From the NCBI GenBank assembly GCA_963765375.1, contig CAVXVZ010000011.1, positions 310,001-374,000 on the forward strand: 64,000 nt of DNA, read 5' to 3'. The stretch's first letter is position 1. Each line of letters starts with the position of its first letter. Positions 27,446 to 36,861 of this stretch are shown here, in pieces. A model generated the notes under the pieces. It worked only from the letters and a program-made list of their open reading frames with translations. It was not told the DNA's origin and searched no databases. The DNA is from Roseiarcus sp963765375. Lineage in GTDB: Bacteria > Pseudomonadota > Alphaproteobacteria > Rhizobiales > Beijerinckiaceae. The translations under genes and the position numbers were made by a program.

Positions 27446-28444
27446 TTATTGCGGCAGCGGCCCGAGCTCCGGCCAGCCGTCCGCGGTCCATGAGATCGGC
27501 GAGAACTGAAGTTTCGAGGCGCCGAACGCGTCGCCGTCGTAATAATGATAGGCGAGCATGTCGCCCTTGGCGGTCTTCACCGCCTCCTGCCCGCCCGGGC
27601 CGATGAAGCGGCCGGTCGTGGCGAGCACGAGCGTGCCGCCGCCGTCCAACATGGGCTTGCCGTCCTTGTTCCTGTACGGACCCTCGATCCGGTCGGCGCG
27701 GCCGACGCGGATGTTGTAGGTCGAAGCGACGCCCTTGCAGCATTGGTCGAAGCTGACGAAGAGAAAGAACTTCCCGTCATGCTCGAGGATCGAGGCGGCC
27801 TCGATCGCGCCGCCGTTGCGGCTGGCGAGGGCGATCCGGGGCGCATCGGCGTGCATGAGCTTGCCGGTTTCGGGATTGAGCTCGCTGAGCTTGATCCCGG
27901 ACCAGTACGAGCCGAAGGCGAGCCAGGCGCGGCCGTCCGAGGCGTCGATCCGGAACGGGTCGATGGCGTTGAGGTCGTCGCCGTGCTTGGACATGACGAC
28001 CATGCCCTCATCCTGCCAGCCATCGCCGGGCTTCAAAGGATCGAACGCCGCATTGGCCATGAGCCCGATCGCGCTCGCGTTGTCGCCGAAACTCGACAGG
28101 CAATAATAAAGGAAGACCGTCCCGTCGCGCCGGCTGACCGAGGGCGCCCAGACATTGAGCGGCTTGAACCCGAGCGCCGCTGTCGCCCATTCCGGCGGGC
28201 CTTTGCCGATCACGCCCGCGTCGGTCCAGGCGACGCCGTCCGGCGAGGTCTTGACCCGGATCGCGCCATGCGTCGGCCCCTGCCCCCCGGTGCCGAAGGC
28301 GGCGAACCGGCCGCCGACCTCGATGACCGAGGGATCGTGGATCAGCGTATCGCCGGTCATTCGGGGCTGCGGTTCAGCCGCCGCGAGGGGGGCGGCGACG
28401 AGAAGCGCCAGCGTCAGGCGGCCGAGTGTCCAAACTCGTCGCAC
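27446..28444 (-). CDS. GH43 family glycosidase (endo-arabinanase-like), secreted
   Basis: 332 residues with a signal peptide (MRRVWTLGRLTLALLVAAPL, cleavage after AAA). Five-bladed propeller signatures of GH43 arabinan-degrading enzymes are visible: catalytic-base Asp in LIHDPSV near residue 37, the pKa-modulating Asp in LNAIDPF near 160, and the acid Glu in GGAIEAASI near 215. LNVWAPSV and AFGSYWSGI are also typical. It would cleave alpha-1,5-arabinan or a related polysaccharide in the periplasm or outside. It sits 63 bp upstream of surE on the same strand, an unusual neighbour for the surE-pcm-nlpD set. Confidence 0.85.
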   Translation of the reverse strand: MRRVWTLGRLTLALLVAAPLAAAEPQPRMTGDTLIHDPSVIEVGGRFAAFGTGGQGPTHGAIRVKTSPDGVAWTDAGVIGKGPPEWATAALGFKPLNVWAPSVSRRDGTVFLYYCLSSFGDNASAIGLMANAAFDPLKPGDGWQDEGMVVMSKHGDDLNAIDPFRIDASDGRAWLAFGSYWSGIKLSELNPETGKLMHADAPRIALASRNGGAIEAASILEHDGKFFLFVSFDQCCKGVASTYNIRVGRADRIEGPYRNKDGKPMLDGGGTLVLATTGRFIGPGGQEAVKTAKGDMLAYHYYDGDAFGASKLQFSPISWTADGWPELGPLPQ

Positions 28445-28642
28445 GGCGGAACCTTGTCGATGCCTGAGAACGCGCGCCTCCGGAAGGTGGTCGAGCAGGG
28501 TCTGCTGCCCGCCTGGGGGAATAACAAAGGAATTGAACGGCTTTCAACCCAAGCGACTTCGGCGCTAGAGTTCCCGGGCGCGTCCGACATCCGACCCGGC
28601 CGCCGAGCGTGGTCAACAGCCGAACGGAGCGCGCCCCTGCCA

Positions 28643-29449
28643 ATGGATGTTCAGGACATCGCGGGAGAGGCTTTCGCGGTTCTGGGGAGCGGCCGCCAAA
28701 TCGCGCCCTTCTCCACGGTCTATCCCGATTTCGGAATTGAGAAGGCGTACCGGGTCACGGCGGCCGTCCGCGCGGAGAGAGAGGCGCGCGGAGAGCGCCC
28801 GATCGGGCGCAAGATCGGCTTCACCAACCGGACCATATGGGCGGAATATAACGTCCATGCGCCGATCTGGGGCTATGTCTACGACAGCACGGTCCAGAAC
28901 CTCAGCGACGAGACGCTAAAGGTTTCCCTCAGTGGTCTGGCCGAACCGCGCATCGAGCCGGAGATCGTGTTTGGCCTCGCGGCCCCGCCAGCGCCGGGCA
29001 TGGACGAAGAGGCTCTCATCCGTTGCATCGATTGGATCGCCCACGGCTTCGAGATCGTGCAGTCGATCTTCCCGAATTGGTCGTTTCGGCCTCCCGACAC
29101 CGTAGCGGCCTACGGACTCCATGGCAGGCTCCTCATCGGGCCGCGGCATTCGGCTGAACCGCGGCGCGACGAGTGGGCGCGCGAGCTCTCGCGCTTCGAG
29201 ATCGATCTTTTCCGTAACGGAGCCCGGGTCGATCACGGCGTCGCCGCCAACATTCTCGACGGGCCGCTTTTTGCTTTGCGCCATCTCGCCGAGACGCTGG
29301 CGCAAGATCGCCTCAGTCCACCGCTCGCGGTAGGCGAAATCGTGACGACCGGAACGCTGACGCGCGCCTTTCCAGTTGGGCCTGGCGAGGAGTGGGGCAC
29401 GAAACTGACCGGCGTTCCGCTTGAGGGCGCCCGGATTCGCTTCCTCTGA
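28643..29449 (+). CDS. 2-keto-4-pentenoate hydratase family (MhpD-like) protein
   Basis: 268 residues from the ATG at 28643. The motif KIGFTNRTIWAEY near residue 53 and EPRIEPEIVFGL near 98 carry the metal-binding E-x-E of the fumarylacetoacetase/hydratase superfamily; the late GEIVTTGTLT is also conserved. Members hydrate 2-keto-4-pentenoates or decarboxylate oxaloacetate-type acids in aromatic breakdown. No meta-cleavage partners are adjacent. The frame is open for 1.1 kb upstream but that part is antisense to the GH43 gene. Confidence 0.85.
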   Translation: MDVQDIAGEAFAVLGSGRQIAPFSTVYPDFGIEKAYRVTAAVRAEREARGERPIGRKIGFTNRTIWAEYNVHAPIWGYVYDSTVQNLSDETLKVSLSGLAEPRIEPEIVFGLAAPPAPGMDEEALIRCIDWIAHGFEIVQSIFPNWSFRPPDTVAAYGLHGRLLIGPRHSAEPRRDEWARELSRFEIDLFRNGARVDHGVAANILDGPLFALRHLAETLAQDRLSPPLAVGEIVTTGTLTRAFPVGPGEEWGTKLTGVPLEGARIRFL

Positions 29450-29635
29450 CCGAGCGGGCGCCGCGGCTGCCGAAAAGCGCGATCCCGATGAGTTGAAGAT
29501 GCTGCCGGCTCACCGGATTTCCGTTGGAATTTCATAGTCGTGTCGCGAGAACCTCATCCGGCTCCTTCCGGGATGAGGAACCCTTTTGCTTTCCAAGCGT
29601 TGGCTGTCCGAGACCATTATGGATGGAGGTCAACA

Positions 29636-30013
29636 ATGCGTAACACCAGAACCAAGGCGGCGATGGCCGCGCTGATGGCGTTGTCCTTGGCGGCGTCCGC
29701 GATCGCTGTGACCGTCGAACCCGCTTCCGCGGCGGGCCGCGCTTTTCATGGCGGAGGCAGGATGGGCGGCGGCTGGCACGGCGGTGGCGGCGGCTGGCAT
29801 GGCGGGGGACGCGGCGGCGGCGGCGGGTGGGGAGGCGGCGGGTGGGGAGGCCCGGCGATCGTCGGCGGCCTAGCGGCAGGCGCGCTGCTGGCGGCGCCTT
29901 ACGCGTACGGCTACGGCTACAACGGCTACGGCTACGGCGGCTGTACCGCGTACCAGCCGATGTATGACGCTTACGGCAACTATATCGGCCAGCAGCTGGT
30001 CAGAACCTGCTAG
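29636..30013 (+). CDS. Glycine-rich secreted protein
   Basis: 125 residues from an ATG preceded by GGAGG. A signal peptide (MRNTRTKAAMAALMALSLAA, cleavage after ASA) is followed by a low-complexity segment of Gly, His and Trp (repeated GGGWHGGG), a short membrane-like AIVGGLAAGALLAA stretch, a Tyr/Gly-rich YGYGYNGYGYGG segment and a C-terminal pair of cysteines. Such small envelope proteins are common in Rhizobiales and have no known activity. A strong terminator follows. Confidence 0.75.
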   Translation: MRNTRTKAAMAALMALSLAASAIAVTVEPASAAGRAFHGGGRMGGGWHGGGGGWHGGGRGGGGGWGGGGWGGPAIVGGLAAGALLAAPYAYGYGYNGYGYGGCTAYQPMYDAYGNYIGQQLVRTC

Positions 30014-30027
30014 CTCGCAAAGATCGA

Positions 30028-30054
30028 GGGCCCCGGAAAGCCGGGGCCCCTTTG
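30028..30054. terminator. Rho-independent terminator, bidirectional
   Basis: GGGCCCCGG and CCGGGGCCC pair in a 9-bp stem around AAAG, followed by CTTTG. It lies between the glycine-rich gene and the convergent serS. Confidence 0.8.
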
Positions 30055-30058
30055 CTTC

Positions 30059-31466
30059 CTAGCGCTCGATCCGTTTCAGTCCGCCCATATACGGCTGCAG
30101 GACATCCGGGACGCCGACCGAGCCGTCCGGCTGTTGATAGTTCTCGAGCACCGCGACCAGCGCCCGGCCGACGGCGACGCCGGAGCCGTTCAGCGTGTGG
30201 ACGAAACGGGTCGATTTCGCGTCCGCTCCCTTGAACCGCGCGTTCATCCGTCTCGCCTGGAAATCGCCGCAGATCGAGCAGGACGAGATTTCGCGAAACC
30301 GCCCCTGCCCCGGCAGCCACACTTCGAGGTCATAGGTCTTCTGCGACGCGAAGCCGAGGTCGCCGGTCGAAAGCGCCATGATGCGGTAGTGGAGGCCGAG
30401 GCGCTTCAGCACCTCTTCGGCGCAGGCCGTCATCCGCTCGTGCTCGTCGCGGGACTGCTCGGGCGTCGTGATCGAGACGAGCTCGACCTTCCGGAACTGG
30501 TGCTGGCGGATCATGCCGCGCGTATCGCGCCCCGCCGCTCCCGCCTCCGCGCGGAACGACAGCGTTCCGGCGGTGAAGCGCATTGGAACCTGGGCTTCGT
30601 CGATGATGGATTCACGGACGAGATTAGTAAGCGGCACTTCAGCCGTAGGGATGAGCGAAAGGCGATCGTTTTGCAGCAGATTTATAAAATGTCGGAAGAT
30701 ACCTTCGTAACCCAATGAACTCGAACATTGGATTATCTTCTTCTTCACCTTCGAGGCCTTCACTCCACGCCGCATTCACCAAGTTCCACTTCATCGCAAA
30801 AAACTGATCCTCTTCGAATTTGGGCAATTGCGCCGTGCCGTACATGGCCGCATCGCGCACCAGCACCGGCGGCGAGACCTCCGTGTAGCCATGCTCATTC
30901 GTATGCAGGTCGAGCATGAACTGCTCGAGCGCGCGCTCGAGCCGGGCGAGCGCCCCCTTCAGCACCACGAAGCGGGCGCCGGACAGCTTGGCCGCGGTTT
31001 CGAAATCCATGAGGCCGAGCGCCTCGCCGATTTCGAAATGCTCGCGCGGCTTGTTCATGCCGCCAAGCTCCGGCCGGGCGCCCCAACGGCGAAGCTCGAC
31101 GTTGTCGCTTTCGTCCTTGCCGTCCGGCGTGTCGTCGGCCGGGAGGTTCGGGATCGCGGCCAGCTCCGATTCGAGCGCCGCCGCCGCCTCTCGCTCCTCC
31201 GCCTCGAGTTGCGGCATCTTTGCTTTCGCTTCGGCGACCTCGGCGCGGAAATCCTCGGCCGCGACACTATCCTTGCGGGCCATCGCCGCGCCGATCTGCT
31301 TCGAGGCCGCGTTGCGGCGCTCCTGCGCGTGCTGAAGCGCCGCGATCGCCGCCCGGCGCTTCTCGTCGAGCGCAATCAGCGATTCGGCGCGGGGAGAGAG
31401 GCCGCGGCGCCTCAAGCCTTCGTCGAAGGCTTCCGGATTCTCGCGGATCGCTCTCATATCGTGCAT
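30059..31466 (-). CDS. serS: Seryl-tRNA synthetase, one apparent extra base
   Basis: The start MHDMRAIRENPEAFDEGLRR opens the long antiparallel coiled-coil arm (residues ~1-110). Class II motifs follow: LIPTAEVPLTN, FRAEAGAAGRDTRGMIRQHQF (motif 2), SSCSICGDFQARRMNARF, and NGSGVAVGRALVAVLENYQQ (motif 3). The frame changes at the CCC run 30711-30713; deleting one base joins MFEFIG to YEGIFRHFINLLQNDRLS and the rest. About 468 residues result. Between DQF and LIPTAEV there are ~48 residues against ~17 in the E. coli enzyme. It is an essential enzyme, so the shift is probably a sequence error. Confidence 0.92.
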
Positions 31467-31558
31467 GATCCGACCTCGGCAAAGGCGCCGCGCCGCATCT
31501 TCTGCTCGTCGGCGATTTTCAGCGCAAAGCCAGCCATTAGCAGAACGCCAGCAGGCTT

Positions 31559-32443
31559 TTAAGCGTATTCGCCGAAACGCAGGCGCCGAAACGCCCAATC
31601 GCCGAACACGTTGAGCGCAAGGCCGGCCATCACCAGCGCGCCGCCGGCAAGCTCCCCCAAGCTTAGAGACTCGCCGAACAGGAGCGCGGCGGCGATCATG
31701 CCGACGACCGGGACCAGAAGAGCGAACGGGGCGACGGTCGCCGCCGAATGATGAGCGAGCAGCCGAGCCCATACGCCGTAGCCGAACAAAGTCCCGCCGT
31801 AGGAAAGCACAACGACGCTGACCACGAGCTTCCAACCCGGATGGGCGAGCGCGGCGAGGCCGCCCGTCCCCTCGACCGCAAGCGACAGCGCGAGCAGGGG
31901 CAGCGGCGCGGCCAGGCTCGACCAGACGGTGAAGGCGAGCATGTCGACCTTGCCGACGCTCTTCGCCAGCACGTTGCCCGAGCCCCAGAACGCCGCCGCC
32001 AGAACGACGAGCAGGAACGGCCCGAGGCTAGCCCCGGCGAGACGCTCGGAACCGATGACCGCCATCCCGGCAAAGCCGACCGCGGCGCCGACGATCTGAG
32101 CCCGGCGCGGTCGCTCGCCAAGCCAAACCCAGGCGAGCAGGATGGTGAAGAAGACCTGCGCCTGGATCACCAGCGACGAAAGCCCGACCGGGAAGCCCTG
32201 ATGAACGGCGACGAACAGCACGCCGAACTGCCCGACCCCGATCAGAAGCCCATAGAGCGCGACCGCCCACGCCGGCGCCTTCGGCGGCGCGAGGAAGAAA
32301 ACCATCGGGATCGCGGCGAACAGGAACCTGAGCGCCGCAAGCATCAGCGGCGAAGTCTCGCCGACGCCGACCTTGATCGCGATGAAGGTCAGGCCCCAGA
32401 CGATCGCGACGCTTACCGCCGCGAGGATGTCGCGCGGAGTCAT
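31559..32443 (-). CDS. EamA/DMT family transporter
   Basis: 294 residues with ten predicted spans in two repeated EamA halves. The N-terminal VAIVWGLTFIAIKVGVGETS and central AAAFWGSGNVLAKSVGKVDM openings are the paired first helices. Members export or import small metabolites such as amino acids; the substrate is not predictable. It lies 92 bp upstream of serS on the same strand. The gap between them holds a weakly similar copy of this gene's 3' end. Confidence 0.9.
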   Translation of the reverse strand: MTPRDILAAVSVAIVWGLTFIAIKVGVGETSPLMLAALRFLFAAIPMVFFLAPPKAPAWAVALYGLLIGVGQFGVLFVAVHQGFPVGLSSLVIQAQVFFTILLAWVWLGERPRRAQIVGAAVGFAGMAVIGSERLAGASLGPFLLVVLAAAFWGSGNVLAKSVGKVDMLAFTVWSSLAAPLPLLALSLAVEGTGGLAALAHPGWKLVVSVVVLSYGGTLFGYGVWARLLAHHSAATVAPFALLVPVVGMIAAALLFGESLSLGELAGGALVMAGLALNVFGDWAFRRLRFGEYA

Positions 32444-32559
32444 GTCGCGAGCCGAAGCGTGAGTGCGGCGTCAGAAATCATGCGGCCGGAGCTATCACAC
32501 AGGAAGCAGTCCTCAAACGACCCGCTGACGGCGGTCGGCGAAGCTGCTAGGATCGTCCC

Positions 32560-32898
32560 ATGACCGAAGAGCCCGAAAGCCTCATTCTCGAGCTTCTGGG
32601 CCAGATGCGCGCCGAGCTCGGCGACGTCCGCTCCGACGTCAGCCAGCTCCGCTCCGACGTCAGCCAGCTCCGCGCCGATTCGGCGACAAAATCGGATCTC
32701 AGCACGCTCCGCGCCGACGTCGCCGCCGACATCCTCTCAAACCGCAAGGAATTGAGCGAACAGATCGTTGGGTTGCGCCGCGCCGTTGTGGAGTACCATA
32801 CGTCGGTCATCGGCCACGGAATCTTGATTAGCGAACTCGAAGCCCGCGTGCGCCGGGTCGAGCAGCATCTCAACCTCCCCTCGCTCAACCCGAGCTGA
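32560..32898 (+). CDS. Small coiled-coil protein, unknown function
   Basis: 112 residues, almost entirely heptad-like. A 21-bp DNA direct repeat encodes SDVSQLR twice in tandem (near residues 25-38), followed by more Leu/Val heptads and a C-terminal ELEARVRRVEQHL. It has no signal peptide or membrane span and resembles short microtubule-like or phage-associated coiled coils only in composition. Convergent with tatC, 13 bp away. Confidence 0.6.
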   Translation: MTEEPESLILELLGQMRAELGDVRSDVSQLRSDVSQLRADSATKSDLSTLRADVAADILSNRKELSEQIVGLRRAVVEYHTSVIGHGILISELEARVRRVEQHLNLPSLNPS

Positions 32899-32911
32899 GC
32901 CAGGGCGAGCG

Positions 32912-33703
32912 TCAGGTCGCCGGTTTGTTCGCCGCGCTCTGGGCCTGCGCCCGCCGCTTCTCGACCATCTTCACCGCGATCACCGAGCCTTCGTAGAGCA
33001 GGAGCATCGGCAGCGCGAGCGAGGTCATGCTGATCAGGTCGGGCGGGGTCAGGATCGCCGCGATCCCGACCACCGCCACGATCGCGTAGCGCCGCATCCG
33101 GATGAGATAGGCGGAATCGATGATCCCGACGTGGCCGAGCAGGGTCAGGATCACCGGAAGCTGGAAGGCGATTCCGAAGGCGAAGATCAGCGTCATGATC
33201 AGCGACAGATATTCGCTGACCTTGGGCAGAAGCTCGATCGTCGCCTCGCCTGGGACGTTCACCTGCTGCAGCGACACCGAAAACCGGATGAGCAGCGGCA
33301 TCACCGCGAAATAGACGAGCAGCGCGCCCATGAGGAAGAAGATCGGGGTCGCGATCAAATAGGGGCGAAAGGCCTGCCGCTCGGTGCGGTAGAGGCCAGG
33401 GGCGATGAATTTATACAGCTGGACGGCGATCACCGGGAAGGCGATGACGCCCGCCCCGAACATGCTGAGGCGGATGTTGGTGTAGAACTGCTCGAGGAAA
33501 TGGGTGGCGATCAGCGTCGCCTTGTCCGCCCCGACCACCCGTACGTAAGGATAGGTGAGAATGTTGTAGATGTGGCGGGAAAAGTAGAAGCAGACAATGA
33601 AGGCGGCGAGAAAGGCGTAGAGCGACCGGATGATGCGGGCGCGAAGCTCGATCAGGTGGTCCATCAACGGCGCCTTGGTGGCGTCGATGTCCTCTTGGCT
33701 CAT
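32912..33703 (-). CDS. tatC: Sec-independent protein translocase subunit TatC
   Basis: 263 residues with six membrane spans. The conserved N-terminal MDHLIELRARIIRSL carries the E of the twin-arginine signal-binding site, and FGIAFQLPVILTLLGHVG and FGAGVIAFPVIAVQLYKF are family hallmarks. It recognises folded Tat substrates with TatB. The start overlaps the tatB stop by 4 bp. Confidence 0.96.
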   Translation of the reverse strand: MSQEDIDATKAPLMDHLIELRARIIRSLYAFLAAFIVCFYFSRHIYNILTYPYVRVVGADKATLIATHFLEQFYTNIRLSMFGAGVIAFPVIAVQLYKFIAPGLYRTERQAFRPYLIATPIFFLMGALLVYFAVMPLLIRFSVSLQQVNVPGEATIELLPKVSEYLSLIMTLIFAFGIAFQLPVILTLLGHVGIIDSAYLIRMRRYAIVAVVGIAAILTPPDLISMTSLALPMLLLYEGSVIAVKMVEKRRAQAQSAANKPAT

Positions 33704-34197
33704 TCCGCCGCGCTTCTTCGGGCGGCGGGCGGCTCGGACGACGCTTCCGCCGGAACGGCCGCGGGCGGGGCCTCGGCGGGCTCCGGACCGGTCAGCGCAA
33801 CTTCGGAGACGCCGATTTCAGAGCCGCCGGCTTCAGGCTCGGGGATCTCGGGCTTCCCGCTTTCAGGGCTGGCGATTTGAGCGGCGCCGGTTTCGACCGG
33901 GGGTTCGACCGTCTTGGCGATGTCGTCGCGCATCATGCCGACCGGATCGAAGCTGGTGTCGATCTTGGCCTGGTCGCTGATCGCCTGGAATTCCTTCTTC
34001 ACGCTGTCGAGGTCGGCCTCGCGCTCGACCTCGCGCATGGCCTCCATGAACTGGCCCTGGAACTCGGCCGCCATGCGCCGCATCTTGCCGACCGTCTGGC
34101 CGACGGTGCGCATGACGCGCGGCAAATCCTTCGGCGGGATCACCGCCAAAGCGACGATGCCGACAATGATCATCTTGCTGATGTCGAGGTCGAACAT
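33700..34197 (-). CDS. tatB: Sec-independent protein translocase subunit TatB
   Basis: 165 residues: one N-terminal span (MFDLDISKMIIVGIVALAVI) followed by the PPKDLPRVMRTVGQTVGKMR hinge and amphipathic helix, then a long Pro/Glu/Ala-rich tail typical of alphaproteobacterial TatB. It forms the receptor complex with TatC and is translationally coupled to it. Confidence 0.94.
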   Translation of the reverse strand: MFDLDISKMIIVGIVALAVIPPKDLPRVMRTVGQTVGKMRRMAAEFQGQFMEAMREVEREADLDSVKKEFQAISDQAKIDTSFDPVGMMRDDIAKTVEPPVETGAAQIASPESGKPEIPEPEAGGSEIGVSEVALTGPEPAEAPPAAVPAEASSEPPAARRSAAE

Positions 34198-34277
34198 GGC
34201 TCACCGGACCCGGCGACCGTTGAGCGGCGCGGCCAGCGCCAAGCCCTCGTCGCAGGCGCTCCACTTCAGGAACGCGC

Positions 34278-34511
34278 TCAGCCGACCTTGTGAACGTCGT
34301 TGGCGTCGACGCCGACGCGGTTCTCGATCGTCCGCGGGGCGGCCGTCGGGGCGGACGCGGGAGCCTCGTCGTCGTCCGCCAGCCCCTTCTTGAACGACTT
34401 CACGCCCTTGGCGACGTCGCCCATGAGGTCGGAAATCTTGCCCTTCCCGCCGAACAGCAGGAGCGCGACCGCGCCGAACAGCATCCAGTGCCAAATGCTA
34501 AAGCTACCCAT
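34278..34511 (-). CDS. tatA: Sec-independent protein translocase subunit TatA
   Basis: 77 residues from the ATG at 34511: MGSFSIWHWMLFGAVALLLF is the single span, followed by FGGKGKISDLMGDVAKGVKS and an amphipathic helix, then an acidic tail. It supplies the pore-forming oligomer. First gene of tatABC; a start three codons upstream is possible. Confidence 0.94.
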   Translation of the reverse strand: MGSFSIWHWMLFGAVALLLFGGKGKISDLMGDVAKGVKSFKKGLADDDEAPASAPTAAPRTIENRVGVDANDVHKVG

Positions 34512-34738
34512 GGCCGTCATCCCATTCCGCGCCGCCCGGCTTCAAGGCCGCCGGCGCATCCACTCTTTGAGCGCAAACCTAAGCGCGCGCAAAGGCAAAA
34601 ACAAGCTTGCCTTCGCCAGACGGGCGACATAGGCGAGAAACGATCCTTGCGCCGCCTTCCCGCCCGCTCGTTGACCCGGTCGCCCGTATATCGGCGCGCC
34701 GTGACGTCAACCTTCACCTTTCGAGGAGTCCCGCCCCG

Positions 34739-35212
34739 ATGAGCCAAACCGCCAAGCGCCTGAAGGAACTGGGCGTGGTTCTGCCCAAACCCGCGGCGCC
34801 GGTCGCCAATTATGTTGCCGCCGTGCGCGCCGGGACGCTTCTGTTCGTTTCCGGCCAGCTTCCGCTAGGGCCGGACGGCAAACTCGCCGAGCGCCACAAG
34901 GGCAAGCTCAGGGCGGACTCCGAAATCGTCGCCGCGCGCGAAGCGGCAAGGCTCTGCGTCATCAACGTGCTCGCTCAGGCGCAAGCGGCGCTCGGCGACC
35001 TCGACGCGATCGCCCAGGTGGTGCGGCTCGGCGGGTTCTTCAATGTCGAGACGGCCTTCGACGCCCTGCCCCAGGCGATGAACGGCGCCTCCGATCTGGT
35101 CGCCGAATTGTTCGGCGCCCAAGGGCGCCACGCGCGAACGACCGTCGGCGTATCGCATCTGCCGCTCGACGCGCTCTGCGAAATCGACGCCGTATTCGAG
35201 ATCAAGGCTTGA
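34739..35212 (+). CDS. RidA family protein
   Basis: 157 residues. The segments GTLLFVSGQLPLGPDG, VVRLGGFFNVETAF and HARTTVGVSHLPLDALCEID match the YjgF/YER057c/UK114 family; many members hydrolyse reactive 2-imino acids. The Arg that binds the carboxylate in archetypal RidA is present in HARTTVGV. It is divergent from tatA and its stop overlaps the start of the GDPD gene (TTGA), indicating coupling. Confidence 0.88.
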   Translation: MSQTAKRLKELGVVLPKPAAPVANYVAAVRAGTLLFVSGQLPLGPDGKLAERHKGKLRADSEIVAAREAARLCVINVLAQAQAALGDLDAIAQVVRLGGFFNVETAFDALPQAMNGASDLVAELFGAQGRHARTTVGVSHLPLDALCEIDAVFEIKA

Positions 35213-36024
35213 CGCCGGTCAACGCGCCAAGCTGGCTCGTCGAGCGTCCGATCGCCCACCGCGGATTTCACGACGAGGCCAAGGGCGTGATCGAAAACAC
35301 GCTTCGATCGGCAGAGGCGGCGATTGCCCGCGGATTCGCGATCGAATTCGATGTCCAGATGAGCAGAGACGGCGAAGCCTTTGTTTTTCACGACCAAACG
35401 CTTGATCGCCTGACGGATGCCACGGGCCCGTTTGCGGCCATGAGCGCGGCCGAGATCGTCAAAATCCGGATCAAGGGCGCGGGTGAGCCGCCGCCGACCT
35501 TAGCGGCATTCCTCGACGCGGTCGGCGGCCGGACGCCGGTCATCTGCGAGCTCAAGAGCCGGTTCGACGGCGACTGGCGGATCGCCGACCGCGTCGCCGC
35601 CCTCGCTGCGGCTTATGACGGCCCGCTCGCGTTCAAGAGCTTCGACCACGATCTCGTCGCCTATTTGCGCCTGCGCAGGCCCCGCACCGCGCATCCGGGA
35701 GGCCCCTGCCCGATCGGCATCCTGGCCCAGGCGTCCTACGACGATCCGGACTGGGCCTTCCTCGGCGCCGAGCAAAAGCGGGATTGGACCGATTTCGACC
35801 ATTTCGATCTCGCTCGGCCGGATTTCCTGTCGTGGAACGTCGACGACCTGCCGCACAAGATCCCGTTCCTGGTGAAGGAACTCACCGGCGCGCCGGTCCT
35901 GGCCTGGACCGTGCGGAACGCCCGCCAGCGCGAGGCGGCGCGCAAATGGGCCGACCAGAGGGTGTTCGACGGCGATCTGGAGTTCTCTGCCCCGGGTTTA
36001 AATCAGACCGCAATTTCCGGATAG
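35209..36024 (+). CDS. Glycerophosphodiester phosphodiesterase family protein
   Basis: 271 residues from a TTG start overlapping the RidA stop. Family motifs are IAHRGFHDEAKGVIENTLRS with the catalytic HRG and ENT, AIEFDVQMSRDGEAFVFHDQ with E-x-D and HD, and later ICELKS. The enzyme releases glycerol 3-phosphate from glycerophosphodiesters; absence of a signal peptide suggests a cytoplasmic UgpQ-like role. It overlaps the convergent GST gene at the 3' end by 22 bp. Confidence 0.9.
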   Translation: MTPVNAPSWLVERPIAHRGFHDEAKGVIENTLRSAEAAIARGFAIEFDVQMSRDGEAFVFHDQTLDRLTDATGPFAAMSAAEIVKIRIKGAGEPPPTLAAFLDAVGGRTPVICELKSRFDGDWRIADRVAALAAAYDGPLAFKSFDHDLVAYLRLRRPRTAHPGGPCPIGILAQASYDDPDWAFLGAEQKRDWTDFDHFDLARPDFLSWNVDDLPHKIPFLVKELTGAPVLAWTVRNARQREAARKWADQRVFDGDLEFSAPGLNQTAISG

Positions 36025-36710
36025 TTCGACGGGAACATCGCGCGTTTCGTCTCTTCGTCCGACTCTCGCTTGAAGGGATGGTCCTTCGCCACCGCTTTCG
36101 CCCGCGCCGCCGCCGGCCGCGCATCGACGGTCTCGAACAGGCGCTTGAGATTCGGGAAGGCGGCGAGCGGATCGTCCGCGCCGGGCAGCACCCTGGCGGC
36201 CCGCGTCAGCCAGCCCCAGGCGGACATGTCGACGATCGAGTAGTCGGCGCCGACGATGAAGCCGCGGCCGGCCAGATGCCGGTCGAGCACGCGATAGTGG
36301 CGCTCGATCTCGCGCCGGTACCTGTTGACCGCATAGGGAATCTTCTCCGGCGCCGCGTGCTGGAAATGCACCGCCTGACCGGAAAAGGGGCCAACGCCGG
36401 CGGCGATGAAAAGGAGCCACGACAGGAGCTCGGGCCGGTCGGCCGGAGCGCCGATGAAGCGGCCCGTCTTTTCGCCGAGATAGAGCAGGATCGCGCTCGA
36501 ATCGAACACCCGCGCCTCTTTCCCGCCCGGCCCTTCGGTGTCGACGATCGCGGGAACCTTGCCGTTCGGGTTGATGGCGCGAAAGGCGGGCGCGTGCTGT
36601 TCGCCCTTGGCGGTGTCGACGGGGACGACTTCATAAGGCAAGCCAAGCTCTTCCAGCAGGAGCGCGACCTTGGCGGGATTGGGGGTGGGGTGGAAATAGA
36701 AGCGGATCAA
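36003..36710 (-). CDS. Glutathione S-transferase family protein
   Basis: 235 residues from a TTG start at 36710, preceded by GGAGAG; no ATG fits the family start. The thioredoxin-like N-terminal domain has YFHPTPNPAKVALLLEELGL, GKVPAIVDTEG with the cis-Pro, and VFDSSAILLYLGEKTGRF with the gamma-glutamyl-binding Ser. The C-terminal all-alpha domain includes FIVGADYSIVDMSAWGWLTR. It overlaps the GDPD gene end to end. Function is probably detoxification or redox. Confidence 0.88.
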   Translation of the reverse strand: MIRFYFHPTPNPAKVALLLEELGLPYEVVPVDTAKGEQHAPAFRAINPNGKVPAIVDTEGPGGKEARVFDSSAILLYLGEKTGRFIGAPADRPELLSWLLFIAAGVGPFSGQAVHFQHAAPEKIPYAVNRYRREIERHYRVLDRHLAGRGFIVGADYSIVDMSAWGWLTRAARVLPGADDPLAAFPNLKRLFETVDARPAAARAKAVAKDHPFKRESDEETKRAMFPSNYPEIAV

Positions 36711-36861
36711 CGTGCTCTCCGGTCCAAGATAGGTTGAAGCTCGCTCTCGTGGCGGCCCGGGCAAAGCCCTCGGCTTACACGACGCGCAATGGGGAAATCG
36801 CGCGCGGCTGCGCATGGTGAGTCGCCCCCGTCACGCTAGGAATTCACGGGGTAGCCAACGA

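Noticed and set aside
29760..29870. GGC-rich tandem repeat as a regulatory or mobile repeat
   Set aside because: It is the coding sequence of the glycine-rich secreted protein.
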